DNA of 63,761 nucleotides. Origin: Rhizobium sp. ASV8. Lineage in GTDB: Bacteria > Pseudomonadota > Alphaproteobacteria > Rhizobiales > Rhizobiaceae. Both the position numbers and the translations under genes were made by a program. How positions within the stretch are numbered: the stretch's first letter is position 1; every line of letters begins with the position of its first letter. This document shows positions 25,703-35,128 of the stretch, in pieces. A model generated the notes under the pieces. That model worked only from the letters and a program-made list of their open reading frames with translations. It was not told where the DNA came from and made no database searches. The stretch is from positions 1 to 63,761 of the forward strand of contig NZ_JAELUG010000024.1 of the NCBI RefSeq assembly GCF_016429255.1. Direction: 5' to 3'.

Positions 25703-27253
25703 TTAGTGCTGCGCCAGCTTGTCCCAAGCCGGCGCGATCGCCTGTCGCACATCCTTGTAGGCGTCGAACAACCGGTCATAGCGATCGGCATTTTCGGCAT
25801 CGGGCGCCTCGGCGTCGCCCAGCAGCGGCGTCACCCAGTCGGCAATACAGCTATCCATGTCGGGATAGGCGCCGATGGAGACCGCCGCCATCATCGCCAC
25901 GCCGGCGGCGCCGGCCTCTTCACGCTCCGAAATGCGCACCGGCGCCCTGACGGCCGCAGAAAGCGAGCCGCGAAGCGCGCGCGAACGGGCAGCCCCTCCG
26001 GTGATGCGCAACTCCGACGGCATGTCGCCCATGGCCGCATAGCAGTCACGCGTGGCCATGCCGAGCCCTTCGACCACTGCCCTCAACATGTCGGCAAAGC
26101 CATGCCGTGTCGAAAGCCCCGTGAACCCGGCGCGGGCATGAGCGTTGACGAAGGGGCCACGCTCTCCCGCCTCGGAAATATAAGGATGATAGAGAAGGTT
26201 CGCCCGACGCGCTTCGGCAAACCAGGCGTCGATGCGCGGAATGAGGTCGGAATAGGAGACCTTATTGCCGCCCTCCGACATCAGATCCGCCGCGATCCGA
26301 AGGACCCAGTCGATATTGATGGTCGCGCCCATATTGGTCTGGACCTGGGTGACGATACCCGGGATCGGCAAGGCGATGACATAGCCGGTTCCCTCGTCGT
26401 TGAGCTGGACATCAGGCACGGCTTTCGCGCGCATGTGGACGCCCGTTGAACCGATCGTCGAGCAGGCGGCATTCTGACCGCCGGTGCGCACGCCCGCGCC
26501 AAGAGCGGTCATGACCATGTCGACATAACCGAGGCAGACAGGCGTTCCCGCCAGCAACCCGGCCGCTTTTGCCGCCTCTGCCGTCAGTGGGTGGCTGATC
26601 TGCGTGCCGTCGATGATGTCAGGCAAAAGCGAACGCCGCCGCGCAAGGCCGAGCGCATCGATAACAACCGGATCATATTGCCGATTGCGGAAATTGCCGA
26701 AGGTAAAGCTTGCTTCCGATGGGTCGGTCGCCCGGATGCCCGTCAGGTTCAGATAAAGCCAGTCCTTGCAATGAAGCGACGCCTCGGCTCGATCGAGGAG
26801 CTCCGGCATAAAGCGATCCATATGGGCGAGCTGCGTGCCCTGCTGGCAGGTATTGAGGCCCGTGCCGGTCGCCTCGAAGCGCGCGCGGTTACCCGAGCCG
26901 GTGCTCAGCCGCGTCACCGTCGGCGCGGCGCGCGCATCGAGCCAGAGCCAGGCGTCTCCCACCGGAGCATTCCCTGCCCCAACGAGCCAGGTGCCATCAC
27001 CCTGCCCCGTTACGGCGATCGCCACCGTTCGCGTGGCAAGATCCGGCAGCTTCTCGCCGAGACCGCGCAAGGCGCTGACGCAATCCGCCCAGGTTTGCCC
27101 AAGTGATTGCGTGACAGAACCGTCATCGCCCGTCTCATATCGGTTTCGCGCGGACGCCGATGCGATCTGCCGCCCGGACAGTTCGAAAGCAACCGCCTTG
27201 AGAACGGAGGTTCCCGCATCGATCCCGATGATGATCCCATCGCTCTTAGGCAT
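25703..27253 (-). CDS. eryA: EryA, erythritol kinase (FGGY family)
   Basis: This 516-aa FGGY sugar kinase carries the phosphate motif IGIDAGTSVLKAVAF near the start, TGQGDGTWL, the WLWLDARAAP substrate motif near residue 118, CSTIGSTGVHM near 265 and the C-terminal RITGGAARS adenosine motif. In ery loci the enzyme phosphorylates erythritol to L-erythritol 4-phosphate, the first step of the pathway. The ATG at 27253 has GGAGCAGG upstream; the open frame extends 16 codons more. It is the first gene of the minus-strand catabolic operon, facing the importer operon across an 890-base control region. Confidence 0.94.
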   Translation of the reverse strand: MPKSDGIIIGIDAGTSVLKAVAFELSGRQIASASARNRYETGDDGSVTQSLGQTWADCVSALRGLGEKLPDLATRTVAIAVTGQGDGTWLVGAGNAPVGDAWLWLDARAAPTVTRLSTGSGNRARFEATGTGLNTCQQGTQLAHMDRFMPELLDRAEASLHCKDWLYLNLTGIRATDPSEASFTFGNFRNRQYDPVVIDALGLARRRSLLPDIIDGTQISHPLTAEAAKAAGLLAGTPVCLGYVDMVMTALGAGVRTGGQNAACSTIGSTGVHMRAKAVPDVQLNDEGTGYVIALPIPGIVTQVQTNMGATINIDWVLRIAADLMSEGGNKVSYSDLIPRIDAWFAEARRANLLYHPYISEAGERGPFVNAHARAGFTGLSTRHGFADMLRAVVEGLGMATRDCYAAMGDMPSELRITGGAARSRALRGSLSAAVRAPVRISEREEAGAAGVAMMAAVSIGAYPDMDSCIADWVTPLLGDAEAPDAENADRYDRLFDAYKDVRQAIAPAWDKLAQH

Positions 27254-28145
27254 TGCGCACCTGCTCCGTTGTTGCACGCCCCATGCCGGGGGCGCTCGCA
27301 TTCGCCAAAACCATCATCGCTCCTCCCGGCTTTACTCTTTGCGCTCGTCTTCATTTTCAATCGCCCGCACCTACACCCGCGCGGGAACGACCCTAGATAG
27401 AATGCCAGTCGGATTCGGCACCAGAGCCGCCGCCAAATCATGCGCCGACGCAATCATCATAGTGATGTTCAATTTATAACACAGAGATATCATGGTTGCA
27501 GTAATTTTTTTCTAGCATTGTAATTTTTTTCATATAAAATGATCAGCGTCAAATCTCAGGCAACTCAGCAGGAAAAGTGCCGGAGCAGGCCAGAGCAGAG
27601 AGACGCCAGGACGAATACGTCAGACAGAGAAGTCAACCCGAGATCCAAATGCTCCGGGCATTCTCTCTATATAATTGCATTATATCAGTATCTTATGAGA
27701 GATACCTCGATCCCCATGGAAGCCGCCGCGGTAATATGATCGGCCAACCCATCCGCGATTGGTAGAACTGAAGCATGAGAGCGCAAAAGCTGACAGACAT
27801 ATGTTCACGAGATCGCGAAGAACGCACAATGCCCGTTTTTGATGATTGACACCTTCTGAAATTTATAACATATGAAATACAGTTATTAACATAACTCTAT
27901 CACAGAAACCATCGTTATCGATGGCGACAGAACCAAGACGGGCGACCGGAGGAGACGGCACCCGGCATGCTGAGGAGGCTCCTGATGCTGAACTCCCTTT
28001 CCCCGCGCGGCTCGGCTTGCAGCCGAACGGAACGCCCGCAGATCCAACCATACGGATCGGCGCCCGCTAGATCGTAGCCGGCATCGCAGCACCTCTCTCC
28101 CTCTCCATCAGGCAATCCGGCGCAATCGCCGAAGGTCGTTTGAAC
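27254..28145. promoter_or_regulatory. Divergent erythritol control region
   Basis: The 892-base gap between eryA and the importer operon holds no credible gene. Two copies of the 11-mer AATTTATAACA occur, at 27471-27481 (eryA side) and 27860-27870 (importer side). Next to the second is the palindrome GTTAT-taac-ATAAC at 27882-27895. Near the first is a 12-base direct repeat, GTAATTTTTTTC, at 27501-27512 and 27520-27531, 19 bases apart. These are candidate binding sites for EryD or another regulator and flank the likely promoters. The assignment is inferred from position. Confidence 0.55.
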
Positions 28146-28802
28146 ATGAATACGCAAACTGCATACACAACCGCCAAGCCAACAGGTTCCAAGCTCAAGA
28201 TTGCAGCCGGCGTCGCGGCTGTCGTCATCGTGCTCGGCGCCATCGCCGCGGATACCAAGGTCGTCACGATCGGCTCTCAGCACGATGTTCGCGAACAGGG
28301 CTTTCAGCCGGACAGCTACGGCGCCCAGGAATTCCCGAAGGTTCAGGCTGATGTCGAGAAACGTGCTGTCGATGCGATAACGCTCGCCACTGCCGTCCTG
28401 TCGGACAAGAAAGCCGCCGGCGAAAAATACGGCGTGGCGACCAGCACCGGCCCCGTTCTCCCCGTCTCGCTCAACGGCACATTTGGCGACCGCAAGGCCA
28501 ACCTCAACGAATTCAAGATCGAAGGCCTTCCGGACGGAGTCGTCATTCGTGTCCAGACCGGGCCGGCAATCAACGGCACCGAGCTTCGCGACGCGACCGG
28601 CAATATCCAGTTCGGTCAGTTCACCAATCAGATCGAATATCAGGATGCTGGTTCGGCCATCAACAACGAGATGAAGAAGGCCACACTTGGCAGTCTCGAC
28701 CCGGAAAAACTGACCGGCAAGACCGCAACGATTGTCGGCGTGTTCAAGCTCATCAACCCAAAGAACTGGCTTGTCACCCCAGTGAAGGTCGAGCTGAAAT
28801 GA
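28146..28802 (+). CDS. DUF2291 family exported protein of the importer operon
   Basis: A 218-aa protein with one N-terminal transmembrane or uncleaved signal segment (IAAGVAAVVIVLGAIAA) and a DUF2291 body (SYGAQEFPKVQADVEKRA, GVATSTGPVLPVSLNG). Such genes recur at the start of rhizobial sugar ABC-importer operons, including erythritol ones, but their role is not established. It overlaps the ATPase gene by four bases, so they are co-translated. The ATG at 28146 is chosen, with GAAGG upstream. It probably sits in the inner membrane facing the periplasm. Confidence 0.85.
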   Translation: MNTQTAYTTAKPTGSKLKIAAGVAAVVIVLGAIAADTKVVTIGSQHDVREQGFQPDSYGAQEFPKVQADVEKRAVDAITLATAVLSDKKAAGEKYGVATSTGPVLPVSLNGTFGDRKANLNEFKIEGLPDGVVIRVQTGPAINGTELRDATGNIQFGQFTNQIEYQDAGSAINNEMKKATLGSLDPEKLTGKTATIVGVFKLINPKNWLVTPVKVELK

Positions 28803-30343
28803 GCCAGGCACGAGAAAAAGGGGCAAAAACCGGCGAAGTCGTTCTTGCTGCCCGTAATATTGCCAAGTCCTATGGCAACGTTCATGCCCTCAAGGGCGTG
28901 AATTTCGACATACGCAGCGGCGAAGTGACGACACTCTTCGGCGAGAATGGCGCCGGCAAATCGACGCTGATGAAGATCCTCTCGGGCGTCATACAGCCAA
29001 GCTCCGGCGAGATCATCCTCGACGGCAGCGCGATCAGCTTTGCCTCCTCCACCCATGCCCGCTCCTGCGGCATTTCCATCATCCACCAGGAATTGAGCCT
29101 CGCCCCCAATCTGAGCGTCCGTGACAATATTTTCATGGGCCGCGAGATCATGAAGGGCGGCGTGGTCGATTTTGCCGAGGAAGAGCGTCAGACACGCGCC
29201 CTGATGGAGGAACTGGAAGAGCATATCGATCCCCTGACGCCGGTCGAAGATCTCCGGCTCGGTCAGCAGCAGATCGTCGAAATCGCCCGGGCGCTTTCGG
29301 TCAATTCGCGTATCCTCATCATGGACGAGCCAACATCGGCGCTCAGCGCCACAGAAGTCGAGGTCCTGTTCAAGGTCATTCGCGATCTGACCGGCCGTGG
29401 CGTGTCGATCGTCTATATCTCGCATCATCTCGAAGAGGCGCTGCAGATCACCAATCACGCCGTCGTCCTGCGCGACGGCAATATGACGGCCTATGCGGAG
29501 CGCAAGGATATCGATCTCGAATGGATCGTGCGCAACATGGTCGGCGACAATTTCGACCTCGGCAGCCCGCCAACCGGCTACAAGATGGGCGATGTCGCGC
29601 TGACGATCGACAATCTCACCGTTCCGGGCCCCTCGGGTGCCGCCTACAACGCAGTCGACCGCATGTCGCTCAAGGTCCGCGCCGGCGAGATCGTGTGCAT
29701 TTATGGGCTGATGGGCGCAGGGCGCACCGAGCTGCTTGAATGCGTGGCGGGCCGTTTGAAATCGAGCGGCGGCCGCGTCCTGCTCGGAAACAGCGATCTC
29801 GGCAATCTCAGCATCGCCGGCCGTATCGCCCAGGGCCTTGTTCTAGTGCCGGAAGACCGGCAGCGTGACGGTCTCGTCCAGACGATGACGGTCGGCTCGA
29901 ACCTGTCGCTCGCCAGTATCGGCGCCTTCACCAAGGGTCTGTTCACGTCGACCGGTCGCGAGCGCTCGCTGGTGGACGCATCCATCCGCAAGGTTCACAT
30001 CAAGACCGATGGTGGCGAGGCTGCAATCGGCTCGCTTTCTGGCGGCAACCAGCAGAAGGTCGTCATCGGCAAGATGCTGGCGACGGAACCGAAGGTGATC
30101 CTGCTCGACGAGCCAAGCCGCGGCATCGACATCGGTGCGAAGGCAGAGGTCTTCAAGCTTCTGGCCGAACGCGCCAAGGAAGGCCTGGCGGTGATCTATT
30201 CGACGTCGGAAGTCGCCGAATGCCTGAGCATCGCCCATCGCATTATCGTCATGCACCGCGGCAAGATAACAGCCGAGTTCGGTCCCGACGTCCCCAAAGA
30301 GAAGATCATGGCCGCCTCCGGGGAAGCAGTGGTCGCGCACTAG
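28799..30343 (+). CDS. eryE: EryE, sugar ABC importer ATPase
   Basis: This is a 514-aa double-domain ATPase of the sugar (RbsA/XylG) type. The first domain has Walker A GENGAGKSTLMK near residue 42, a variant signature LRLGQQQIVEIARAL and Walker B LIMDEPTSAL. The second has a degenerate Walker A (YGLMGAGRTELLE), an intact signature LSGGNQQKVVIGK and Walker B ILLDEPSRGID. This asymmetry is normal for the family. It is the energy source of the importer together with the permease and binding protein downstream. The substrate is taken to be erythritol because of the location. Confidence 0.92.
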   Translation: MSQAREKGAKTGEVVLAARNIAKSYGNVHALKGVNFDIRSGEVTTLFGENGAGKSTLMKILSGVIQPSSGEIILDGSAISFASSTHARSCGISIIHQELSLAPNLSVRDNIFMGREIMKGGVVDFAEEERQTRALMEELEEHIDPLTPVEDLRLGQQQIVEIARALSVNSRILIMDEPTSALSATEVEVLFKVIRDLTGRGVSIVYISHHLEEALQITNHAVVLRDGNMTAYAERKDIDLEWIVRNMVGDNFDLGSPPTGYKMGDVALTIDNLTVPGPSGAAYNAVDRMSLKVRAGEIVCIYGLMGAGRTELLECVAGRLKSSGGRVLLGNSDLGNLSIAGRIAQGLVLVPEDRQRDGLVQTMTVGSNLSLASIGAFTKGLFTSTGRERSLVDASIRKVHIKTDGGEAAIGSLSGGNQQKVVIGKMLATEPKVILLDEPSRGIDIGAKAEVFKLLAERAKEGLAVIYSTSEVAECLSIAHRIIVMHRGKITAEFGPDVPKEKIMAASGEAVVAH

Positions 30344-30365
30344 CCGCATTCATGGAGCACTGATT

Positions 30366-31418
30366 ATGTCAGTCACGAACATCACAGATAAAAAACCAGC
30401 ATCCAACGGACAGCGGCAGAATTTCAGTCTCGTGCGGCTGGTTCTCGAAGGACGCGCCTTCTTCGCGCTGATCGTCATCATCGCGGTCTTCTCCTTCCTG
30501 TCGCCCTATTATTTCTCGCTCAGCAACTTCCTGACCATGGCCTCGCATGTCGCCATCTTCGGCATCCTGGCGATCGGCATGTTGCTGGTCATTCTGAATG
30601 GCGGCATCGACCTTTCTGTCGGCTCGACGCTCGGCCTTGCCGGCTGCATCGCCGGCTTCCTGATGCAGGGCGTCACGCTTTCGAGCTTCGGCGTCATTCT
30701 TTATCCGCCGGTCTGGGCCGTGGTGGTGCTGACCTGCGCGCTCGGTGCGGTCGTCGGTGCCGTCAACGGCGTGCTCATCGCCTATCTGCGCGTTCCCGCT
30801 TTCGTCGCTTCGCTTGGCGTCCTCTACGTCGCCCGCGGCATTGCGCTGCTGATGACCAATGGTCTCACCTACAATAATCTCGGCGGCCGTCCCGAACTGG
30901 GCAATACCGGATTTGACTGGCTCGGCTTCAATCGCCTCGCCGGCATTCCGATCGGCGTCATCGTCCTTGCCGCACTCGCCATCATCTGCGGCCTCGTCCT
31001 CAGCCGTACCGCATTCGGCCGCTGGCTCTATGCCTCGGGCGGCAACGAGCGTGCAGCCGATCTTTCCGGTGTTCCGGTCAAGCGCGTGAAGATCCTCGTC
31101 TACGTGTTTTCAGGCGTCTGCGCCGCCATCGCCGGCCTGGTTCTGTCCTCGCAGCTGACATCGGCCGGCCCGACCGCCGGTACGACCTATGAGTTGACGG
31201 CAATCGCCGCTGTCGTGATTGGCGGCGCCGCCTTGACCGGCGGCCGCGGTACGGTGCGCGGCACCATGCTCGGCGCTTTCGTCATCGGCTTCCTGTCGGA
31301 CGGTCTCGTGATCATTGGCGTGTCGGCCTATTGGCAGACGGTCTTTACCGGGGCAGTCATCGTGCTGGCCGTCCTCATGAACAGCATTCAGTACGGACGC
31401 CGGACCAAGTCCAGCTGA
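30366..31418 (+). CDS. eryF: EryF, sugar ABC importer permease
   Basis: A 350-aa inner-membrane permease of the RbsC family (BPD_transp_2) with about nine or ten hydrophobic segments. The family hallmarks are visible: ILAIGMLLVILNGGIDLSVGSTLGL near residue 65, FVASLGVLYVARGIALL near 140, the cytoplasmic coupling loop SRTAFGRWLYASGGNERAADLSGV near 215, and IAAVVIGGAALTGGRGTVRGT near 280. It starts 22 bases after the ATPase gene and belongs to the same operon. Confidence 0.92.
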   Translation: MSVTNITDKKPASNGQRQNFSLVRLVLEGRAFFALIVIIAVFSFLSPYYFSLSNFLTMASHVAIFGILAIGMLLVILNGGIDLSVGSTLGLAGCIAGFLMQGVTLSSFGVILYPPVWAVVVLTCALGAVVGAVNGVLIAYLRVPAFVASLGVLYVARGIALLMTNGLTYNNLGGRPELGNTGFDWLGFNRLAGIPIGVIVLAALAIICGLVLSRTAFGRWLYASGGNERAADLSGVPVKRVKILVYVFSGVCAAIAGLVLSSQLTSAGPTAGTTYELTAIAAVVIGGAALTGGRGTVRGTMLGAFVIGFLSDGLVIIGVSAYWQTVFTGAVIVLAVLMNSIQYGRRTKSS

Positions 31419-31438
31419 CGCTGCATACGACCTTGTCA

Positions 31439-31461
31439 CTGGCCGGAGACTTTCCGGCCAG
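31439..31461 (+). terminator. Intercistronic hairpin between permease and binding-protein genes
   Basis: A perfect 9-bp stem (CTGGCCGGA / TCCGGCCAG) with a five-base loop lies in the 100-base gap. It has no T-tract, so it is more likely an mRNA processing or stabilising element that allows higher expression of the binding protein than a full terminator. Confidence 0.5.
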
Positions 31462-31518
31462 GGAAAGAACCGCCGGTCCGCCGGTATTACCAAAGCTCAT
31501 CAAAAGGGAGAGAGACTA

Positions 31519-32466
31519 ATGTTCAAAAAAGGTTTGCGCATCGTCATGGCAGCGGTTGCTGTGGCACCGCTTCTGACGGGAGCAGCATGGGCCGCCGGCC
31601 AGATGACGATCATCGTCAACGATCCGTCCAACCCCTACTGGCTGACGGAAGGCAATGTCGCCAAGGCCACTGCCGAAAAGCTCGGCTACACGGCAACGGT
31701 CGGTGCCCATAAGGGCGATACCAACACCGAAAGCAACCTGATTGATACGGCCATCACCAACAAGTCGGTCGCCATCATCCTTGACCCAGCCAATGCTGAC
31801 GGCTCCGTCGGCGCGGTCAAGAAGGCCGTTGCTGCCGGCATCCCGGTCTTCCTGGTCAATGCTGAAATCAACCAGGAAGGCCTTGCCAAGGCACAGCTCG
31901 TTTCCAACAACGCCCAGGGTGCCGCAATCGGTGCACAGCAATGGGTCGAAGCCGTTGGCGACAAGGGCAAGTATGCCGAACTCTTCGGCGCTCCCTCGGA
32001 CAACAACGCCGCCACCCGTTCGAACGGCTATGAAACCGTCCTGACGCAGTATCCCGACCTGCAGAAGGTTGCCAAGGAAGTTGCCAACTGGGATCGCACC
32101 CAGGGCCACAACAAGATGCAGTCCATGCTGCAGGCTCACCCGGATATTATCGGCGTGATCTCGGGCAATGACGAAATGGCGCTCGGCGCGATTGCCGCGC
32201 TCAAGGAAGCCGGCAAGCTCGCCAACGTCAAGGTCGGCGGTTTCGACGGTTCGCCGGACGCGGTCGCCGCCATCAAGGCCGGCGAACTGCAGTACACCGT
32301 CCTACAGCCGGTTGCTGTGTTCTCCGAACAAGCCGTCAAGCAGGCCGACAGCTTCCTGAAGACCGGAAAGACCGGTGCTACCAGCGAAAAGCAGCTGTTC
32401 GATTGCCTCCTGATCACCAAGGACAATGTCGACAAGTACACCGCGCCCTTCGTTCTGGCTCAGTAA
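31519..32466 (+). CDS. eryG: EryG, periplasmic sugar-binding protein
   Basis: A 315-aa substrate-binding protein of the ribose-binding (type I periplasmic) family with a signal peptide MFKKGLRIVMAAVAVAPLL ending at AWA. Family motifs include MTIIVNDPSNPYWLTEGN, AIILDPANADGSVG, VISGNDEMALGAIAALKEAG and VGGFDGSPDAVAAIKAGE. GGGAGAG precedes the ATG. It presumably captures erythritol in the periplasm and hands it to the permease encoded upstream. Specificity is inferred from the locus. Confidence 0.92.
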   Translation: MFKKGLRIVMAAVAVAPLLTGAAWAAGQMTIIVNDPSNPYWLTEGNVAKATAEKLGYTATVGAHKGDTNTESNLIDTAITNKSVAIILDPANADGSVGAVKKAVAAGIPVFLVNAEINQEGLAKAQLVSNNAQGAAIGAQQWVEAVGDKGKYAELFGAPSDNNAATRSNGYETVLTQYPDLQKVAKEVANWDRTQGHNKMQSMLQAHPDIIGVISGNDEMALGAIAALKEAGKLANVKVGGFDGSPDAVAAIKAGELQYTVLQPVAVFSEQAVKQADSFLKTGKTGATSEKQLFDCLLITKDNVDKYTAPFVLAQ

Positions 32467-32471
32467 TCACA

Positions 32472-32499
32472 TTGGGGACGCCGGAGACGGCGTCCCCAA
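32472..32499 (+). terminator. Hairpin at the end of the importer operon
   Basis: A perfect 12-bp stem (TTGGGGACGCCG / CGGCGTCCCCAA) closed by GAGA begins five bases after the eryG stop. It is not followed by a T-run, but its strength and place suggest a 3'-end terminator or stabiliser of the importer mRNA. Confidence 0.65.
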
Positions 32500-32643
32500 C
32501 CCCACCGCCATCGGCGGCACCTGACCAAACATCAGGCATAACTTGCAGCAACTCCAATAGCGAACTGTTATTCCTAAATTTTTATCCAGAATGCTATTCG
32601 CTGCGGCAAGTATAACCCGCAAGGCTCAGCGTCAGAGGCCAAA

Positions 32644-33486
32644 GTGACAGACAAGACAAGCCCCATCACCTACCTGCAAGACGAACTGCCGAGCGACAGC
32701 CGGCAATCCCGTCAGATCGCCCGCCGGCAGATGATCGCCGAGGCTGTGATGGCGGAGAACTCCATCCGCATCGAGGATCTGACGGAGCGGTTCGGCATCA
32801 GCCTGATGACCGCCCATCGCGATGTCGACGAACTGGTCAGCCGGGGTCTCTTGCGCAAGACGCGCGGCATCGTCACCGCGACCGCCACCAGCCTCATCGA
32901 ATCCAGCGACGTCTATCGCGCCAACCGCCAGGCCAGCGAAAAGAAGATGATCGCGACCGCCGCCATGCAGTTCATCGAGCCCGGCCAGGCGATATTCCTC
33001 GACGATTCCACCACGGTCCTGCAGATGGCATCACAATTGCCCGCCAAGGTTCCGGTCACGGCAATCACCAATTCGCTGACATTGATGAATGCACTCAAGG
33101 ATATGCATGATGTCAACCTGCTGGCGCTCGGCGGGCAATACTACAATTGGTGCAACGCCTTCATGGGCCGCATGACGATCAACGAAATCAACCGCTTGCG
33201 AGCAGACGTTGCCTTCATTTCCATGTCGGCCATCATCGACGACGTCGTCTTTCACCAGTCGCCGGAGCTTGTCGACATCAAGCGGGCGATGTTCAACAGC
33301 GCCGCCAAGCGCGTGCTGCTGATGGACCACACGAAGTTCGAACGGCGGGCGCTACACAGTTTTGCAACGCTTGACGAGTTCGACGTCGTCATCGTCGACG
33401 AAAAGACCCCGGCAACGCATCTCGAGCGTATGCAGAGCAAGAACATCAATGTGGTCGTCGCCAGGAGCGACAAGGAACGAGCCTGA
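32644..33486 (+). CDS. DeoR-family regulator of the second polyol module
   Basis: A 280-aa repressor with a helix-turn-helix at about residues 40-65 (IRIEDLTERFGISLMTAHRDVDEL) and a DeoR C-terminal sugar-phosphate domain (AIFLDDSTTVLQM, AITNSLTLM, ALGGQYYNW, FNSAAKRVLLMDHTKF). The start is a GTG at 32644. An FGGY kinase gene follows after 53 bases and a GlpD-like gene after that, so the regulator probably controls this three-gene unit. It is related to but clearly distinct from the DeoR protein of the ery operon. An imperfect dyad upstream (AGCGAA...ATTC / GAAT...TTCGCT at 32559-32602) is a possible operator. Confidence 0.9.
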   Translation: MTDKTSPITYLQDELPSDSRQSRQIARRQMIAEAVMAENSIRIEDLTERFGISLMTAHRDVDELVSRGLLRKTRGIVTATATSLIESSDVYRANRQASEKKMIATAAMQFIEPGQAIFLDDSTTVLQMASQLPAKVPVTAITNSLTLMNALKDMHDVNLLALGGQYYNWCNAFMGRMTINEINRLRADVAFISMSAIIDDVVFHQSPELVDIKRAMFNSAAKRVLLMDHTKFERRALHSFATLDEFDVVIVDEKTPATHLERMQSKNINVVVARSDKERA

Positions 33487-33539
33487 CCATAGGGGCCATG
33501 TCGGCCGCGCCGGATCGTTCACCATCAGGAGTAACAGGA

Positions 33540-35069
33540 ATGCCGAGTCTGCTCGGAATCGACAGCGGTCTGACCGTCACCAAAGCCGTCATCTTCGATG
33601 TTGACGGAACGCCGCTTGCGGTCGCCCGCCGGCGCGTGACCCAGTTCATGCCGAAAGCCCGTCACGTCGAGCGCGATATGAACGAGCTCTGGACGCAGAC
33701 GGCAGATGCCATCGCCGAGGCGATCAAACTCAGCGACCGCCCGGCCAGCGATATTCAGGCGATCGCCGCGACTGCGCATGGCGACGGCATTTACCTGCTC
33801 GACAAGGCAAAGCAGCCGCTCGGACGCGCCATGCTGTCGCTCGACAGCCGCGCTGGATCCGTTGTCGAGCAATGGCTGAAGAGCCCGCTTGCCGATGAAG
33901 CCCTGCGGCTGACCGGCCAATTGCCGCATGTCTCGGCGCCCTCGGCGCTGCTTGCCTGGATCAAAGCCAACGAGCCCGAGCGTTATGCGCAAATCGGTCA
34001 TATCCTGAGCTGCAAGGACTGGCTGCGCTTCTGCCTGACCGGCGTGGTTGGAACGGACCGCACGGAGGCCAGCACCTCCTTCACCAATGTCTCGACGCAG
34101 AACTATGCGCCGGATGCGCTTGCTCTCTTCGGCCTGCCCGAACTGCTCGATGCGCTGCCGCAAATCTCAAGGTCCGACGACGTGGTCGGCCATGTGACGG
34201 AAGCGGTCGCCAGGCGCACCGGCCTTGCAGAAGGCACGCCCGTTGTAGCCGGGCTGCATGACGTGACCGCATCGGCGCTTGGTGCAGGCGGCTATGGGGA
34301 AGGCGTCGTCGCCGTCATTGCCGGCACCTATTCGATCAACGAGACGCTCTCGTCGGAACCGCGCGTCGATCGCCGCTGGTTCTGCCGCAACGCCATTGCC
34401 CCCGGCCAATGGAACAACATGTCGATCTCACCGGCGTCGTCGGCCAACTATGAATGGTTCCTGGACAAGCTGTGCGCCAGCGACATCGCAAGCGTCGAGG
34501 CTGCAGGCCAATCCATTCACGCCCTGCTCGCCCCGGAGATCGAGGCGGCATTCAACCGACCATCGAGCGCACTGTTTCACCCTTACCTCTTCGGCTCGCC
34601 CTATGGCGCCGAGGCAAGTGCCAGCTTTTTCGGGCTTGGCGGCTGGCATGACCGCGGCGACATGCTACGCGCCGTGCTGGAAGGCATCGCCTTCAACCAT
34701 AAGATTCACGTCGACGCCCTAAGCGACGGTTTTTCCTTTGATCAGGCAAGGCTGGCGGGTGGCGTATCACGCAACCCTCTCGTCGTGCAGATGTTCGCCG
34801 ATGTGCTCGGCATGCCGGTTACCGCCACCGAAACCGACGAAGCTGCCGCCTGGGGTGCCGCACTTTGTGCCGGCGCCGGGGTCGATATCTATGCCACCCC
34901 GGAAAGCGATCCGCGCGATGTTGCAAAGATCGCCACGACCTATCATCCGGACCCTCGTCGCAGCGACGAATACCGGCTTCGCTACAATCTCTTCAAGGAC
35001 ATTGCTGAAGCCATGACGCCGCTCTGGCCACGGATCGGCAATCTCGCAGTTCCACGCTCCCAAGACTAG
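33540..35069 (+). CDS. FGGY carbohydrate kinase, L-xylulose kinase-like
   Basis: A 509-aa FGGY kinase. It shows LLGIDSGLTVTKAVIFD, AATAHGDGIYLLD, LSLDSRAGS, SCKDWLRFCLTG and AGLHDVTASALGAGGYG followed by IAGTYSINE, then RLAGGVSRNP near the C-terminus. The overall pattern is closer to LyxK-type ketose kinases than to EryA or glycerol kinase. AGGAGTAACAGGA lies just before the ATG at 33540, which is preferred over 33498. It lies between a DeoR regulator and a GlpD-like dehydrogenase, so it probably phosphorylates a polyol or ketose that is then oxidised. Substrate is unknown. Confidence 0.9.
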   Translation: MPSLLGIDSGLTVTKAVIFDVDGTPLAVARRRVTQFMPKARHVERDMNELWTQTADAIAEAIKLSDRPASDIQAIAATAHGDGIYLLDKAKQPLGRAMLSLDSRAGSVVEQWLKSPLADEALRLTGQLPHVSAPSALLAWIKANEPERYAQIGHILSCKDWLRFCLTGVVGTDRTEASTSFTNVSTQNYAPDALALFGLPELLDALPQISRSDDVVGHVTEAVARRTGLAEGTPVVAGLHDVTASALGAGGYGEGVVAVIAGTYSINETLSSEPRVDRRWFCRNAIAPGQWNNMSISPASSANYEWFLDKLCASDIASVEAAGQSIHALLAPEIEAAFNRPSSALFHPYLFGSPYGAEASASFFGLGGWHDRGDMLRAVLEGIAFNHKIHVDALSDGFSFDQARLAGGVSRNPLVVQMFADVLGMPVTATETDEAAAWGAALCAGAGVDIYATPESDPRDVAKIATTYHPDPRRSDEYRLRYNLFKDIAEAMTPLWPRIGNLAVPRSQD

Positions 35070-35128
35070 ACCGCCAATTGTGCCGCGCGGACAGCCTCTG
35101 TCGCGGCAGTGCAGCAGGACATGATGTT

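Noticed and set aside
27501..27531. Possible CRISPR-like repeat
   Set aside because: There are only two copies of a 12-base T-rich motif 19 bases apart, with no further units, so it is not a CRISPR array.
27539..27765. Short frames in the ery control gap
   Set aside because: They have no ribosome site and no coherent protein pattern, and they sit where regulatory DNA is expected.
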